Assembly (NCBI GenBank): GCA_028280305.1
Contig: JANQMC010000015.1
Span: 1 to 50,625 of the forward strand
Direction of reading: 5' to 3'
Length of the DNA: 50,625 bases
DNA from: Pelagibius sp.
GTDB taxonomy: Bacteria > Pseudomonadota > Alphaproteobacteria > Kiloniellales > Kiloniellaceae
Shown here: positions 36,017 to 45,100 of the stretch, in pieces
How positions within the stretch are numbered: position 1 is the first letter of the stretch
How the letters are laid out: each line of letters starts with the position of its first letter
The notes under the pieces: model-generated
Seen by the model: the letters and a program-made list of their open reading frames with translations, nothing else
Told to the model about the DNA's origin: nothing
The model's database searches: none
Position numbers and translations under genes: made by a program

Positions 36017-37012
36017 TCAGACGCCGGATCTAAAGCCGCCGGAACCAGGCTTCTGAAGCCCAGAGGCCTTGCCACCGAAACGCCTCCGCCCTCTTCCGCG
36101 GTGACGCTTCCTGCTATGGGCTTTGGCATTGTTCGGCTGGCCCGATACCTTGACGATTGCACCGTCTTCCGGGCCTTCCGGCGCCACGGTCTCCGTGCTT
36201 TCAATCGTCTCCTGGGTTTGGGTCACCGAAGTGTCGCCCGGCAGCGTCTCGGCACTTCCGGTGAAGACCCGCGAAAAGATGTTCGGCACCGTACTGAGGC
36301 CTGCGAAATAGGTTTCAAAATTTTCTGAAGAGATACGCTTCGATCTGCTTGCGTTGCCAAAGTCGAGAGGACTGCTGAGCGCGGTGAGATCCGGCCTCTT
36401 CAGATTGGCCACAAAGGTATCGATACCTGTCTCGTCGCCCCCGCCGGCCTGACAGACAAGGTTCACCGCCAAGCCTTCGGTGGCATCGCTGCCCAAATCC
36501 CAGAACGCCGCTTCAGCAATGGTCGCGCTGTTCAGAACGAATCCCTTGGCGTCCAGCACCTGGGTGAAAACCATCGGATCGGCATCCAGGCCGGCCGGCT
36601 GACAGATCGCGAGGCTGCCCCCGGCCGGCACAAAAATACCATCGGGAATCTCAAGCCGAATCAAGGCGCGCGCCGGATTCACGAACTCAACGGTGAGAGC
36701 ATGAGTCTCGGTCGGGCTGTCGGACGGATTAAGGAACTCAATGACGTTGACGGCGTCATCGGTTGTTTCCTGCCGGCCCTGTCCGGAAGAAAGCGAAGGG
36801 ACAGGGGCAAGACCAAGGCCGATTTCATTGATGATCAGACAAGGCAGGGCCGGCCGCTTAGCGATGCCTGATGAATCGTCGACCGCCCCGGCGTCGGGTT
36901 GATGTCTCTCTGTCTCTTGATTAGGCGACTGCTGCGGGCAAGGACTTTCGGCCTTGTTCCGCGACTCGGTTAGATCGGTCTCCATGACCGAAGAACGCGA
37001 GGCACCGCGCAT
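36017..37012 (-). CDS. Lamin-tail-domain protein, RTX-less paralogue of the giant RTX proteins
   Basis: The 331-residue product aligns with the lamin-tail region of RTX protein 1. It has LIINEIGLGLAP, IPDGIFVPAGGSLAI, DLGSDATEGLAVNLVCQAGG, DTFVANLKRPDLTALSSP and NFETYFAGLSTVPNIFSRVF. Its first residues (SSVMETD) also recall RTX protein 1 (SSVKKTD), and its start has a similar tggag site. It lacks the di-alanine region, RTX repeats and a type I C-terminus. The last 35 residues are strikingly basic (RKRHRGRGRRRF). Another frame over the same bases gives an ordinary-looking sequence, so a frameshift near 36130 is possible. It is either a truncated remnant of a duplicated RTX gene or a small accessory protein. 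Confidence 0.7.
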   Translation of the reverse strand: MRGASRSSVMETDLTESRNKAESPCPQQSPNQETERHQPDAGAVDDSSGIAKRPALPCLIINEIGLGLAPVPSLSSGQGRQETTDDAVNVIEFLNPSDSPTETHALTVEFVNPARALIRLEIPDGIFVPAGGSLAICQPAGLDADPMVFTQVLDAKGFVLNSATIAEAAFWDLGSDATEGLAVNLVCQAGGGDETGIDTFVANLKRPDLTALSSPLDFGNASRSKRISSENFETYFAGLSTVPNIFSRVFTGSAETLPGDTSVTQTQETIESTETVAPEGPEDGAIVKVSGQPNNAKAHSRKRHRGRGRRRFGGKASGLQKPGSGGFRSGV

Positions 37013-37078
37013 AAAGACGCTCCAGTTGGGTGGGGATGACCATTTCCTGGTTCCCCGGGCACCTCCCTAGCGCCCGTG

Positions 37079-37163
37079 ATCCACCCCTGGACCTGTCTTT
37101 TCGTCAGTCGAACCTAACGGCCAAGCGGTTCAAGTCAAAGGGAAAAATAAAACTACGCGTAGT
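37079..37163 (-). promoter_or_regulatory. Duplicated upstream region with palindromic operator-like site
   Basis: Positions 37079-37138 repeat, with changes, the sequence 35772-35826 upstream of RTX protein 1 (shared gatccacccctgg, gtcgaac and ggttcaagtcaa). Just beyond it lies a perfect 12-bp palindrome, actacgcgtagt, at 37152-37163 in an AT-rich stretch. This is what a dimeric repressor site looks like, though no regulator is assigned. The remaining intergenic sequence to 37315 shows no gene and no clear terminator for the next RTX gene. Confidence 0.5.
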
Positions 37164-37315
37164 GATTACAGAGATTCCCCTATTGGTTGCATTGCTTTCG
37201 GAAGGGGCCGGCGGACCGGATTCGCGAGATCGCGGCAAAGCGGTAAGGACCTGAACACCGCAAAAGTGTTGCCGGAGATGGTTGGCCCACGGCGCGAGTC
37301 CTCGACTCTCGGGCG

Positions 37316-40300
37316 TCAAGAAAAGACCAGGATCTGGCTTGCCGGATCGTCCACCAGATCGGTGACCGAGGTGACGACGCCGGTGCCGGCACCGATGAAG
37401 ATCACGCTTCCGCCGCTGGCGAAGTCGAGAGTCACATTGAGCCCCGCACCACCGTCGGCGGTTCCCGTGATGGCCGCCAGCAGGTCGTCGATATCGATGT
37501 CGGTGTCGGCGTCGTTGTCGCTCACGCCATAGAAGAGCAGGCGGTCCTCGGCGGATGAAAGGTCGTTCACCCTGTCGTTGCCTTCATCGGTGGTTCCTTC
37601 GATACGACCGAATACGAAGCTGTCGGCGCCGGCATCGCCTGTCAGCGTGTCGTCGCCCTCGCCACCGATGAGCGTATCGTCCCCGCCGCCGCCGATCAGC
37701 AGGTCATCACCGGAGTTGCCGGCCAGATAGTCGTTGCCATCGTCACCGAAGAGCGTGTCATTGCCGCCCTGGATGTCGGTGAAGTTCGAATCGCCATAGA
37801 CCGTATCGTTGCCGCTGCCGCCGTAAATCAAATCGTCGCCACCGTCGCGCGATATGGCTGAGCCGCCATTGAGGGCCAGAGCGTCGCCGGAAATCAGATC
37901 TTCGTTCGCACCGCCGTCGATGGTGTCGTCGCCACCGTAAACTACGGTCGCCGTTCCGCCGTCGCTCAGAGCATCGCCGGCAACGGTGTCCCGGGCTGCA
38001 CCACTACTGATGTTGTCGCTGCCGGCCGCCTCCGGCGACCCGGCATTGGTCACTTCAGCGTCGCCGCCGTCCAGTGCCAGGGCATCACCTGAAATCACAT
38101 CCCGCCCGCTGAGGCTGGTGATCACGTCACTGCCTGCCAGAGCCGCGGCCCCTGCAAGAGCCGTGTTGAACACCCTGGCCGTACCGCTGCCGCGGACCAG
38201 GGCATCACCGGAAAGACTGTCCCGGCCGTTGCCGGAGATTATCGTATCGCTGCCGGCCGAGCCCTCGCCATCGGCGGTGTTTGTAACGGTCACCTCCGCT
38301 GAGTTGGTGCCTTCGGCCATGCCGTCGCCGGATGCCAGATTGTTGCCGCCCTGGGGGTCGAGCAGATCGCTGCCCGCCGATCCGCCATCGGCCGTATTCT
38401 GGATATCCACCGTCGCAATGAAGTCTCTGGAAGTCGCCAGGGCATCGCCGGCGACGGTATCCGCCGCACCGTCGCCGCGAACCGTATCGCTGCCGGCCTT
38501 GCCATCGTTACTGGCAGTGTTCTCGACAAGCACTGTCGCGCTGCCAGCGGCAGTGGCCAGGGCGTCGCCGACAACGGTGTCAAAGCCGTCGAGGCCGCGC
38601 AGGCTGTCGTTGCCGGCGTTCGCCGCGGCACCATCGGCAGTGTTGTTCACAACGACATCAGCGGTCGAGCCGGCGATCGCCAGAGCATCGCCGGAAACCA
38701 GGTCGGCACCGCCGCCGGCCAATATCGTATCGCCGCCTGCCGCGCCTTCCATTGCTTCGTTTACAACATCGGCGATCGCGAAGCCTTGTGAGGCAGCGGC
38801 GAAGGCATCGCCGGCAACGCTGTCGGCGCCGGACCCGGAGCTGATCCTGTCCGCCGAGGCGATCCCGCCGGCGTCCGCTGTGGCGCGGGCCGTCGCGGTG
38901 CCTTCGCTCTGTCCGTTGGCCAGGCTGTCACCGGATACCCGGTCACGTTCGCCGCCGCTGGTGAGGCGGTCGCTACCGGCCAGCCCCGCCGCGCCGCTCG
39001 CCTCGTTGACCGCCTCCGCCCGCGTAAAACGGGCCTGGTGCAGGCCGTCGCCCGCAACAATGTCCCTGCCGCTTCCGCTGAGAACAGTGTCGTTGCCGGC
39101 AGCGCCGTCATTGCCGGTGTTGGTGGCAATCAGGTCGCCGCCGAACCGCGTCGCGTCCATCGCCAGAAAATCGCCCGAGACCCTGTTGCTGCCGTCGCCG
39201 GCGACGATAGAGTCGTTACCCGCCGAACCACCGGCGGCCGCCGTGCTGCTGACGTTGACGCTGAGGCCGGGCGCGGCGCCATAGGCCTCGCCCGCCAGGG
39301 TATCGTTTCCCTCCGTCGCGGTCAGGGTGTCGTTCCCGGCGGAGGCTGTCGCCCCCTCGGCGCTGTTCTCGACCAGAGCATCGGCGCCCCTTCCGCCGCT
39401 CACCACCGCCTCACCGGCCATCAGATTGTAACCGCTGCCGCCGTCCAGGCTGTCATCACCGGCACGCCCGTCGGTGGCGACGTTGCGGGCTGTCCCGCTG
39501 TTTCCATCCGCCTGGTTACTGGCAAACACCTCGCCGGCGATGACGTCCCTGGCCCCCTGGCCGCGTATCACATCGCCGCCGGCGATGCCGCCCTGCGTGG
39601 CCCGGTTCTCGGCCTCCGCACTGACGCTGCCGCCGATGCCCACCGCTACAGCCTCACCGCCGATGCTGTCGAACCCGTCGAAACCGGCGATGATGTCGTT
39701 GCCGGCGGAGGCCGTGGGGTCGGCCTTGTCGCTGTTGATCACTTCCGCGGAGCCCTGTCCGTCCGCCGCCGCCAGCGCCTCGCCGGCAATCAGGTCATAG
39801 CCCAGGCCGCCGTCGATGGTGTCGTCGCCGCCCCGCACCGCCCGCGCCGCCGGCGAGTTTCCGCCAATCAGGTTGTTGAAGGCATCGCCGGCTATGCGAT
39901 CCGCCTGTGTCTGATTGCCGCTGCCCGGATTGAAGTCGTCGTCCACCCCGCCGATGGGCGCGGCGTAGCCGTAAATCAGATCGTCGCCGGTGCCGCCGTC
40001 CAGGGAATCCCGTCCCGCCCCGCCGATCAGGTAATCGCCGCCCGAGCCGCCGTAGAGCGCATCGTCCCCGGCATCCCCGCTCAGCAGATCGTTGTGGTCG
40101 TTGAAGCTGGCGGCTTCACCGCCGTAGCTGGCGGCATCGGCCTGCGCATCCGCCGAAGCCTGGCTGCCGCCATAGAGGCTGTCGTCGCCCACGCCGCCAA
40201 GCAGGAAGTCCGGCCCCGGCCCGCCTTCCAGCAACGCGCCGGCATCGCCTGTCGCCGTCAGGATCGTCTGGCCGGCGATGGGGTCGGGGTTGGCCTGGCC

Positions 40301-41743
40301 GGGGTTCAGGTCGTCATTCTCGATGTCAGCGGGATTGGGGTCCAGCGGACCGCTGCCGTCCGCCCCTTCCAATGCATTGAGCGCCCCATCGGTCGGGGTC
40401 ACGTTGGTGATCCAGTCGACCTCGCTGCCGCTGTCGGTGGGCGCGCCGGAACCCGCGTCGTTCTCATCGAACACGCGGGAGAAGACCTGATGATCACCGG
40501 TGAAGCCACCGTTGAAGGTCTCGAAGGTCAGGTCGAGGTTTGCCGGAACCAAGCCGTTTGCGGTCCAGACCGGCGCCGTCAGTACCGCCAGCTCCGCCGT
40601 CGTCAGATTGGCGGCAAAGCTGTCGAGGGAATCGCTGCCGGCGGAAACAAGGTTGACCGCCAGGGGGGCCGTGGTGTCGTCGCCCAGTTCCCAAGCCGCG
40701 CCGCCGGCGATGTCGAACCCATCGACCAGCGCGCCGGAAGCATCGAACACACGGCCGATCACTGTCGGATCGCCGCCCTCGCCCGCCGAGGCGTCCTGAT
40801 AGAGCACCAGAAAGCCACCGGCCGGAATTGTCACGCCGTCGGGCAGAGTGACGACGATCACCGCGCCGGCGGGATTGAGGATTTCCAGCGTCGTCGCAAA
40901 GGTTTCGGTCTCGGCCGCGGTGTTGTTGGTGAGCTCCACGAAGTCGTAGAGCATCGCAACCTCCGCCGCGGCGAAGGTGATGTCGCTCGCGTCGTCGTCT
41001 GACAAAGCCGGGATATCCAAGGCCGCGGAAACGCCGATCTCGTTGATCAGCAACGTCGGCGGCACGCCCGCCCCGTCGCCGCCCCCATCGGCGGCGGCCT
41101 GAAGAAGCAGCAGGGTCTCTTCGTCGGTGATTTCGACTTCAGGAATGTCGGGCGGAGCAGGAGCGCTTTCGGTGGCGCCGATCACACCCTGACCGGTCAA
41201 GAGATCGATGATGGCGCCGAGATTGTCATCATAGGTGCCGCCGGAACCGAGCGGCCCTGGCCCGCCACCGGCTGCGACTTCGAGGCTGAGGCCGGGATTG
41301 GTCAAAGCAAGGGCCTGGCCGTAAAGTGCTTGGCCGGACAGCGTTTCACCGCCGATCTGAAAGGTCGGTCCCGCACCGCTGTTGACCGCATCAGCAAAAT
41401 CACTAAAGACGAGGCGGCCGCCACCGTTGTCGAAGTTCAGAATCAGATCGCGGCCTTCGGTGGAAACTGTCGCACCCGATGGATCGAAGCCGATGATGTA
41501 CTCGGCGCCGCTCAGGGTGGGAATGGCGACGGTCTGTCCCGGCGCGGGCTGGGTCAGCACCTGCGCCGCCCCGGCCTGGCCGATAATGATGACGGTTCCG
41601 TCCCCCCCTGCCGGGGCTTCGCCATCAATCACGATCACGGGCACATCGGGCACCGTTGCTGCCGCGACTGCCTCCGCTTCTGCCCTACTTCCCGTCGCCG
41701 CGCTCTGCCCGGATTCCGTCAACCCGCCTGATTCCAGGTTCAT
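37316..41743 (-). CDS. Giant RTX protein 2: lamin-tail domain, compound RTX repeats, type I secretion signal
   Basis: The 1475-residue product starts at ATG 41743 with gggag about 8 bp upstream. The N-terminal region 1-190 parallels RTX protein 1: PAPGQTVAIPTLSGAEYIIGF, then TFQIGGETLSGQALYGQA, and VAAG at 156-159 followed by GSGGTYDDNLGAIIDLL. A lamin-tail-like domain (LLINEIGVSAA, VTIPAGGFLVLYQ) covers about 231-420. Ordinary RTX repeats start near 509. About 18 compound repeats fill about 613-1294, and classical nonapeptides run to about 1390. The C-terminus (FVFGRIEGTTDEGNDRVNDL, ending SQILVFS) is a standard RTX type I signal, different in type from RTX proteins 1 and 3. It is probably exported and surface-retained. 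Confidence 0.9.
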   Translation of the reverse strand: MNLESGGLTESGQSAATGSRAEAEAVAAATVPDVPVIVIDGEAPAGGDGTVIIIGQAGAAQVLTQPAPGQTVAIPTLSGAEYIIGFDPSGATVSTEGRDLILNFDNGGGRLVFSDFADAVNSGAGPTFQIGGETLSGQALYGQALALTNPGLSLEVAAGGGPGPLGSGGTYDDNLGAIIDLLTGQGVIGATESAPAPPDIPEVEITDEETLLLLQAAADGGGDGAGVPPTLLINEIGVSAALDIPALSDDDASDITFAAAEVAMLYDFVELTNNTAAETETFATTLEILNPAGAVIVVTLPDGVTIPAGGFLVLYQDASAGEGGDPTVIGRVFDASGALVDGFDIAGGAAWELGDDTTAPLAVNLVSAGSDSLDSFAANLTTAELAVLTAPVWTANGLVPANLDLTFETFNGGFTGDHQVFSRVFDENDAGSGAPTDSGSEVDWITNVTPTDGALNALEGADGSGPLDPNPADIENDDLNPGQANPDPIAGQTILTATGDAGALLEGGPGPDFLLGGVGDDSLYGGSQASADAQADAASYGGEAASFNDHNDLLSGDAGDDALYGGSGGDYLIGGAGRDSLDGGTGDDLIYGYAAPIGGVDDDFNPGSGNQTQADRIAGDAFNNLIGGNSPAARAVRGGDDTIDGGLGYDLIAGEALAAADGQGSAEVINSDKADPTASAGNDIIAGFDGFDSIGGEAVAVGIGGSVSAEAENRATQGGIAGGDVIRGQGARDVIAGEVFASNQADGNSGTARNVATDGRAGDDSLDGGSGYNLMAGEAVVSGGRGADALVENSAEGATASAGNDTLTATEGNDTLAGEAYGAAPGLSVNVSSTAAAGGSAGNDSIVAGDGSNRVSGDFLAMDATRFGGDLIATNTGNDGAAGNDTVLSGSGRDIVAGDGLHQARFTRAEAVNEASGAAGLAGSDRLTSGGERDRVSGDSLANGQSEGTATARATADAGGIASADRISSGSGADSVAGDAFAAASQGFAIADVVNEAMEGAAGGDTILAGGGADLVSGDALAIAGSTADVVVNNTADGAAANAGNDSLRGLDGFDTVVGDALATAAGSATVLVENTASNDGKAGSDTVRGDGAADTVAGDALATSRDFIATVDIQNTADGGSAGSDLLDPQGGNNLASGDGMAEGTNSAEVTVTNTADGEGSAGSDTIISGNGRDSLSGDALVRGSGTARVFNTALAGAAALAGSDVITSLSGRDVISGDALALDGGDAEVTNAGSPEAAGSDNISSGAARDTVAGDALSDGGTATVVYGGDDTIDGGANEDLISGDALALNGGSAISRDGGDDLIYGGSGNDTVYGDSNFTDIQGGNDTLFGDDGNDYLAGNSGDDLLIGGGGDDTLIGGEGDDTLTGDAGADSFVFGRIEGTTDEGNDRVNDLSSAEDRLLFYGVSDNDADTDIDIDDLLAAITGTADGGAGLNVTLDFASGGSVIFIGAGTGVVTSVTDLVDDPASQILVFS
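37860..39905 (-). repeat. Compound RTX repeat array in RTX protein 2 (about 18 units)
   Basis: By hand count about 18 units have the core [IV]-[AS]-G-[DE]-[AGS]-[LFV]-x, preceded by GNDxIxxGxG and followed by a short A/V-x-V-x-N-T-A strand. Each unit is about 36-40 residues. Confidence 0.75.
41264..41275 (-). other. Candidate LapG cleavage motif in RTX protein 2
   Basis: Residues 156-159 read VAAG inside SLEVAAGGG, followed by a Gly-rich linker and YDDNLG. Position and context match the TAAA site of RTX protein 1. The motif is close to the known LapG di-alanine sites, but Val in first position is not the usual residue. Confidence 0.45.
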
Positions 41744-42140
41744 CCACCACTCCCATCGATCGCATCAACCGGACCAGCAGGCCGGCGCCCAAATCACAGA
41801 TCGGCAGGACAAGCGTTCCGGTAACACCCCGCCCGGGACGGAGCGCCTGCAACGCCGACGTGCAAACCTCGGACGCGCGGTCCCGGAAATCGAGGAACCT
41901 AAATGAGGCAATTAGGGTTTTATGTGTGCGTTCGCCCGGGTTTTAACCGGAGGATTGCATGGCCGCCGCGCCAATCCGCCGTTTCGGCGAAGCCTTAACT
42001 GACGACCGCCTTTCCAGAGGCCGTTACTGCCCGCACAGCAACGAATCCGGCCGGACCAGACCGGGGCAAAGAAAAAGGCCCGGCGGTTTCCCGCCGGGCC
42101 CAAGAGAACTGAGATTTAGAGGTCTTGGAGTGCCTTCCGA
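41744..42140. promoter_or_regulatory. Intergenic region between RTX genes 2 and 3
   Basis: About 400 bp hold the promoter of RTX protein 2 (minus strand) and the terminator of RTX protein 3 at 42072-42100. A short inverted repeat, ggttttaacc, sits at 41939-41948 beside an AT-rich stretch. I see no gene, and short open frames here have no ribosome-binding site or recognisable product. Confidence 0.45.
42072..42100 (-). terminator. Intrinsic terminator of RTX gene 3
   Basis: A perfect 10-bp stem (42077-42086 with 42091-42100) around a 4-nt loop is followed on the minus strand by five T residues (42072-42076). It is 41 bp past the RTX protein 3 stop. Confidence 0.9.
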
Positions 42141-45100
42141 TTAGCTTACCGAAATATCAAGACCCTCATCGATCTCCACCGTTACTGCACCGTTGGTGTA
42201 GATCTCAAAACCACCCACGTTACCACCTGACACCCAACCGCCACCGGTCAGGTTGACGTCGTCATCCAGAGTACCCGGACCAACATCACCGAGGATACGC
42301 AGCACATTGTTACCATCGGTCATGCTGAGGACATCTGCGGCCGTAAGTGTCAGATCGTCATTCGTATCACCGTCCGTCATATCGATGATCTCGATATTGC
42401 TTATGCTGGTATTGCCTGTCAGATCGGTGTCGACCGTAATCAGCAGGGTATCGGTCCCGTCACCACCGTCGATGATGCTGTCATCAGCATCGAAGACCAA
42501 GGTATCGTCACCGGCCCCACCGAAGAGGCTGTCGTCGCCGGCACCACCGTCGATGAAGTCGTTACCGCCGTTGCCGTAGATGAGGTCATCGCCAGTACCG
42601 CCGTAGATAGTGTCGTCGCCACCATTTGTGCTTCCGGTTCCGGTCGAGGAGTCACCGTAGATGGTGTCGTTGCCGCTACCACCGTCGATGTAGTCATCAC
42701 CACCGAAGAAGTCGATCTCTTCCGACGCTCCGTTGATACCGAGAACATCACCGGAAATCAGGTCGTTACCACCCTCGCCGTAGATCACATCGTCACTGCC
42801 GAAGGTCACGAAGGCTTGGCCGCCTGCACCACTGGCAAGGGCATCACCGGCAACGGTGTCGCCGCCGCCACCTGCGTAAATGGTGTCCTGGCCGACCTGC
42901 GATCCGAAGGCTCCGGTATCAACGTCGCCCTGCACCGCGGCCGTGCCGCCATTGGTGGCCATGGCATCACCGGCAATCCAATCCGAGCCGTCGCCGGCCT
43001 CGATCAGATCACTGCCAACGATCGCCACCGCGGCCGCGTTCGACACCGCATTGTTGACCACGGCGTTGGCACCCTGACCTCGTGCCAAGGCGTCACCGGA
43101 GATGTACTTACCCCGATTGTCGGACGACACGATGTGGTCGTTACCGGCCCGATGCACCCCAGCAAAGCCTTGCGTTCCGGCATCGGCGGCCTCGTTGACC
43201 ACAAACGCGTGGCCATAGTCGCCGACCGTGAGGGCATCACCCGCAACGCTGGAGTAACCACCGACCAGAATGTAGTCATTACCCGCCGAAGAATTGGCAC
43301 CCTTTGCCGTGTTTTCCGCGACTGCCATGTAGAAATTCGGGTCGTTCGGATCCCCTTCGCCCTTGGCGAAGGCGTCACCGGCGATCAAATGATAACCCTT
43401 GCCGCCGGAAACGATGCTGTCATCGCCCGCCGAGGCCCCGTTGTTGGCATCCTCAAGCACAACCGCCGTGTTCCGGGCCGTCGCGACCGATCCGTTATTG
43501 ATGGTCAAGGCATCGCCAGCGATTCTCTCGTCGCTGTCGGTCGAACCGGACTTGATCGTGTCATTGCCCGCCTCGGCCCGCGCCGCATCGGCATCATCGA
43601 GGATCGTCGCCAGGTTCTCAGCAACGGCATCGCCACTATCGTGACCGGTCATGGCGTCACCGGAAATGGTGTCGTCGTAGTACCCGCCGGTGATGTAGTC
43701 GTTGCCAGCCTTAGCCGTGCCCTCGCCATTGGCCTCAGACGTGTTCTCAGCCTTGGCCTCGCCGTTTTTGCCGGTTGCTAGAGCATCGCCGGCCACCTTG
43801 TCGTCGCCACTGCCCGCGTCGATAGAGTCGTTGCCGACCTTCACCGTTGCCGCTTCGTTAGCTGTGGCGTTGTTGCGCTGCGTGGCATCGCTGTCATCGC
43901 CGGTCGCCAGGGCACCGCCCGAGACCTGGTCGAAGGAACCGCCGGCATAGATCGTGTCGTTGCCGACGTTGACCTCTGACGTACCGCTGCCCTCGCCTTT
44001 GTTCTCACCCAGGGCGTCACCTTCTTTACCCGTAGTGAGGGCCTCGCCAGCGATCTTCTCGCGGCCGGAGCTGCCACCGGTGATCATGTCGTTGCCGACA
44101 TCGACCTTGCCGCTGCCCAGACCGGTACCGTCGTTGATCGCCGTTGCCGTGCCGTAGTCACCGGAGGCCAGTGCTTCACCGGCCAGCTTGTCGCTGGAGG
44201 AACCACCCTCGATGGTGTCGTTGTCGACCTTCACGGTCGCCGGGCTGTTGGCCGTTCCGGTGTTGGTCGCCTTGGCCACGCCACGGTCGCCGAGGGCCGC
44301 CGCAGCGCCGGCCATCTGGTCGCCGCCGCTATCACCCTCCATCGAGTCGTTGCCGACCTCGACAGTGCTGGTGCCGTTGGCGATGCCGGTATTCTCCGCC
44401 GTTGCCGTGCCACGGATACCCGTGGCTAAGGCATCACCGGCCATCTTGTCGCCGTCGGACCCGGCGTCGATGGTGTCATTACCGACTTTGACGGTGGCAC
44501 CATCGTTGCCCGTTCCCTTATTCCGGGCCAGGGCCTCGCCATCAGCGCCGGAAGCCAGGGCCTCACCCGCCAGCTTGTCAGCACTGCTGTCACCGTCGAT
44601 CAAGTCGCTGCCGACGGAGACAAAGCTGTTCCCATTCCCGGTACCGGTGTTCTCGGCCGTTGCCGTGCCGTTGTTACCAGTGGCCAGGGCCTCGCCGGCG
44701 ATCTCGCCGCTGCCGCTGTTGCCGTCGATGGTGTCGTTGCCGACGTAGACCTGGGCGTTGTCGTTGCCAACGCCGTCGTTGGTGGCCTTGGCCGTGCCGG
44801 ACTCGCCGGAGGCCAGGGCCTCACCCGCAATGGCATCGGAGTTGAACCCGCCGGTGATGGAGTCGTTGCCGACCACCACCTGTGCCCAGTTGGAAGCCAT
44901 GCCGTCGTTGTCGCCGTAGGCCGTGGCATTGGCGCCGGTGGCCAAAGCCCCGCCGGACACCAGGTCACTGTCATCGCCGGCATGGATGGTGTCGCTACCG
45001 GCCTTGGCGAAGCCGTGGCCCGATGCGGTAGCGTCGTTGTCGGCCAGGGCCGTGGTTTCGGCACCCTGGGTCAGGGCGTCGCCGGCGATGATATCATCAG

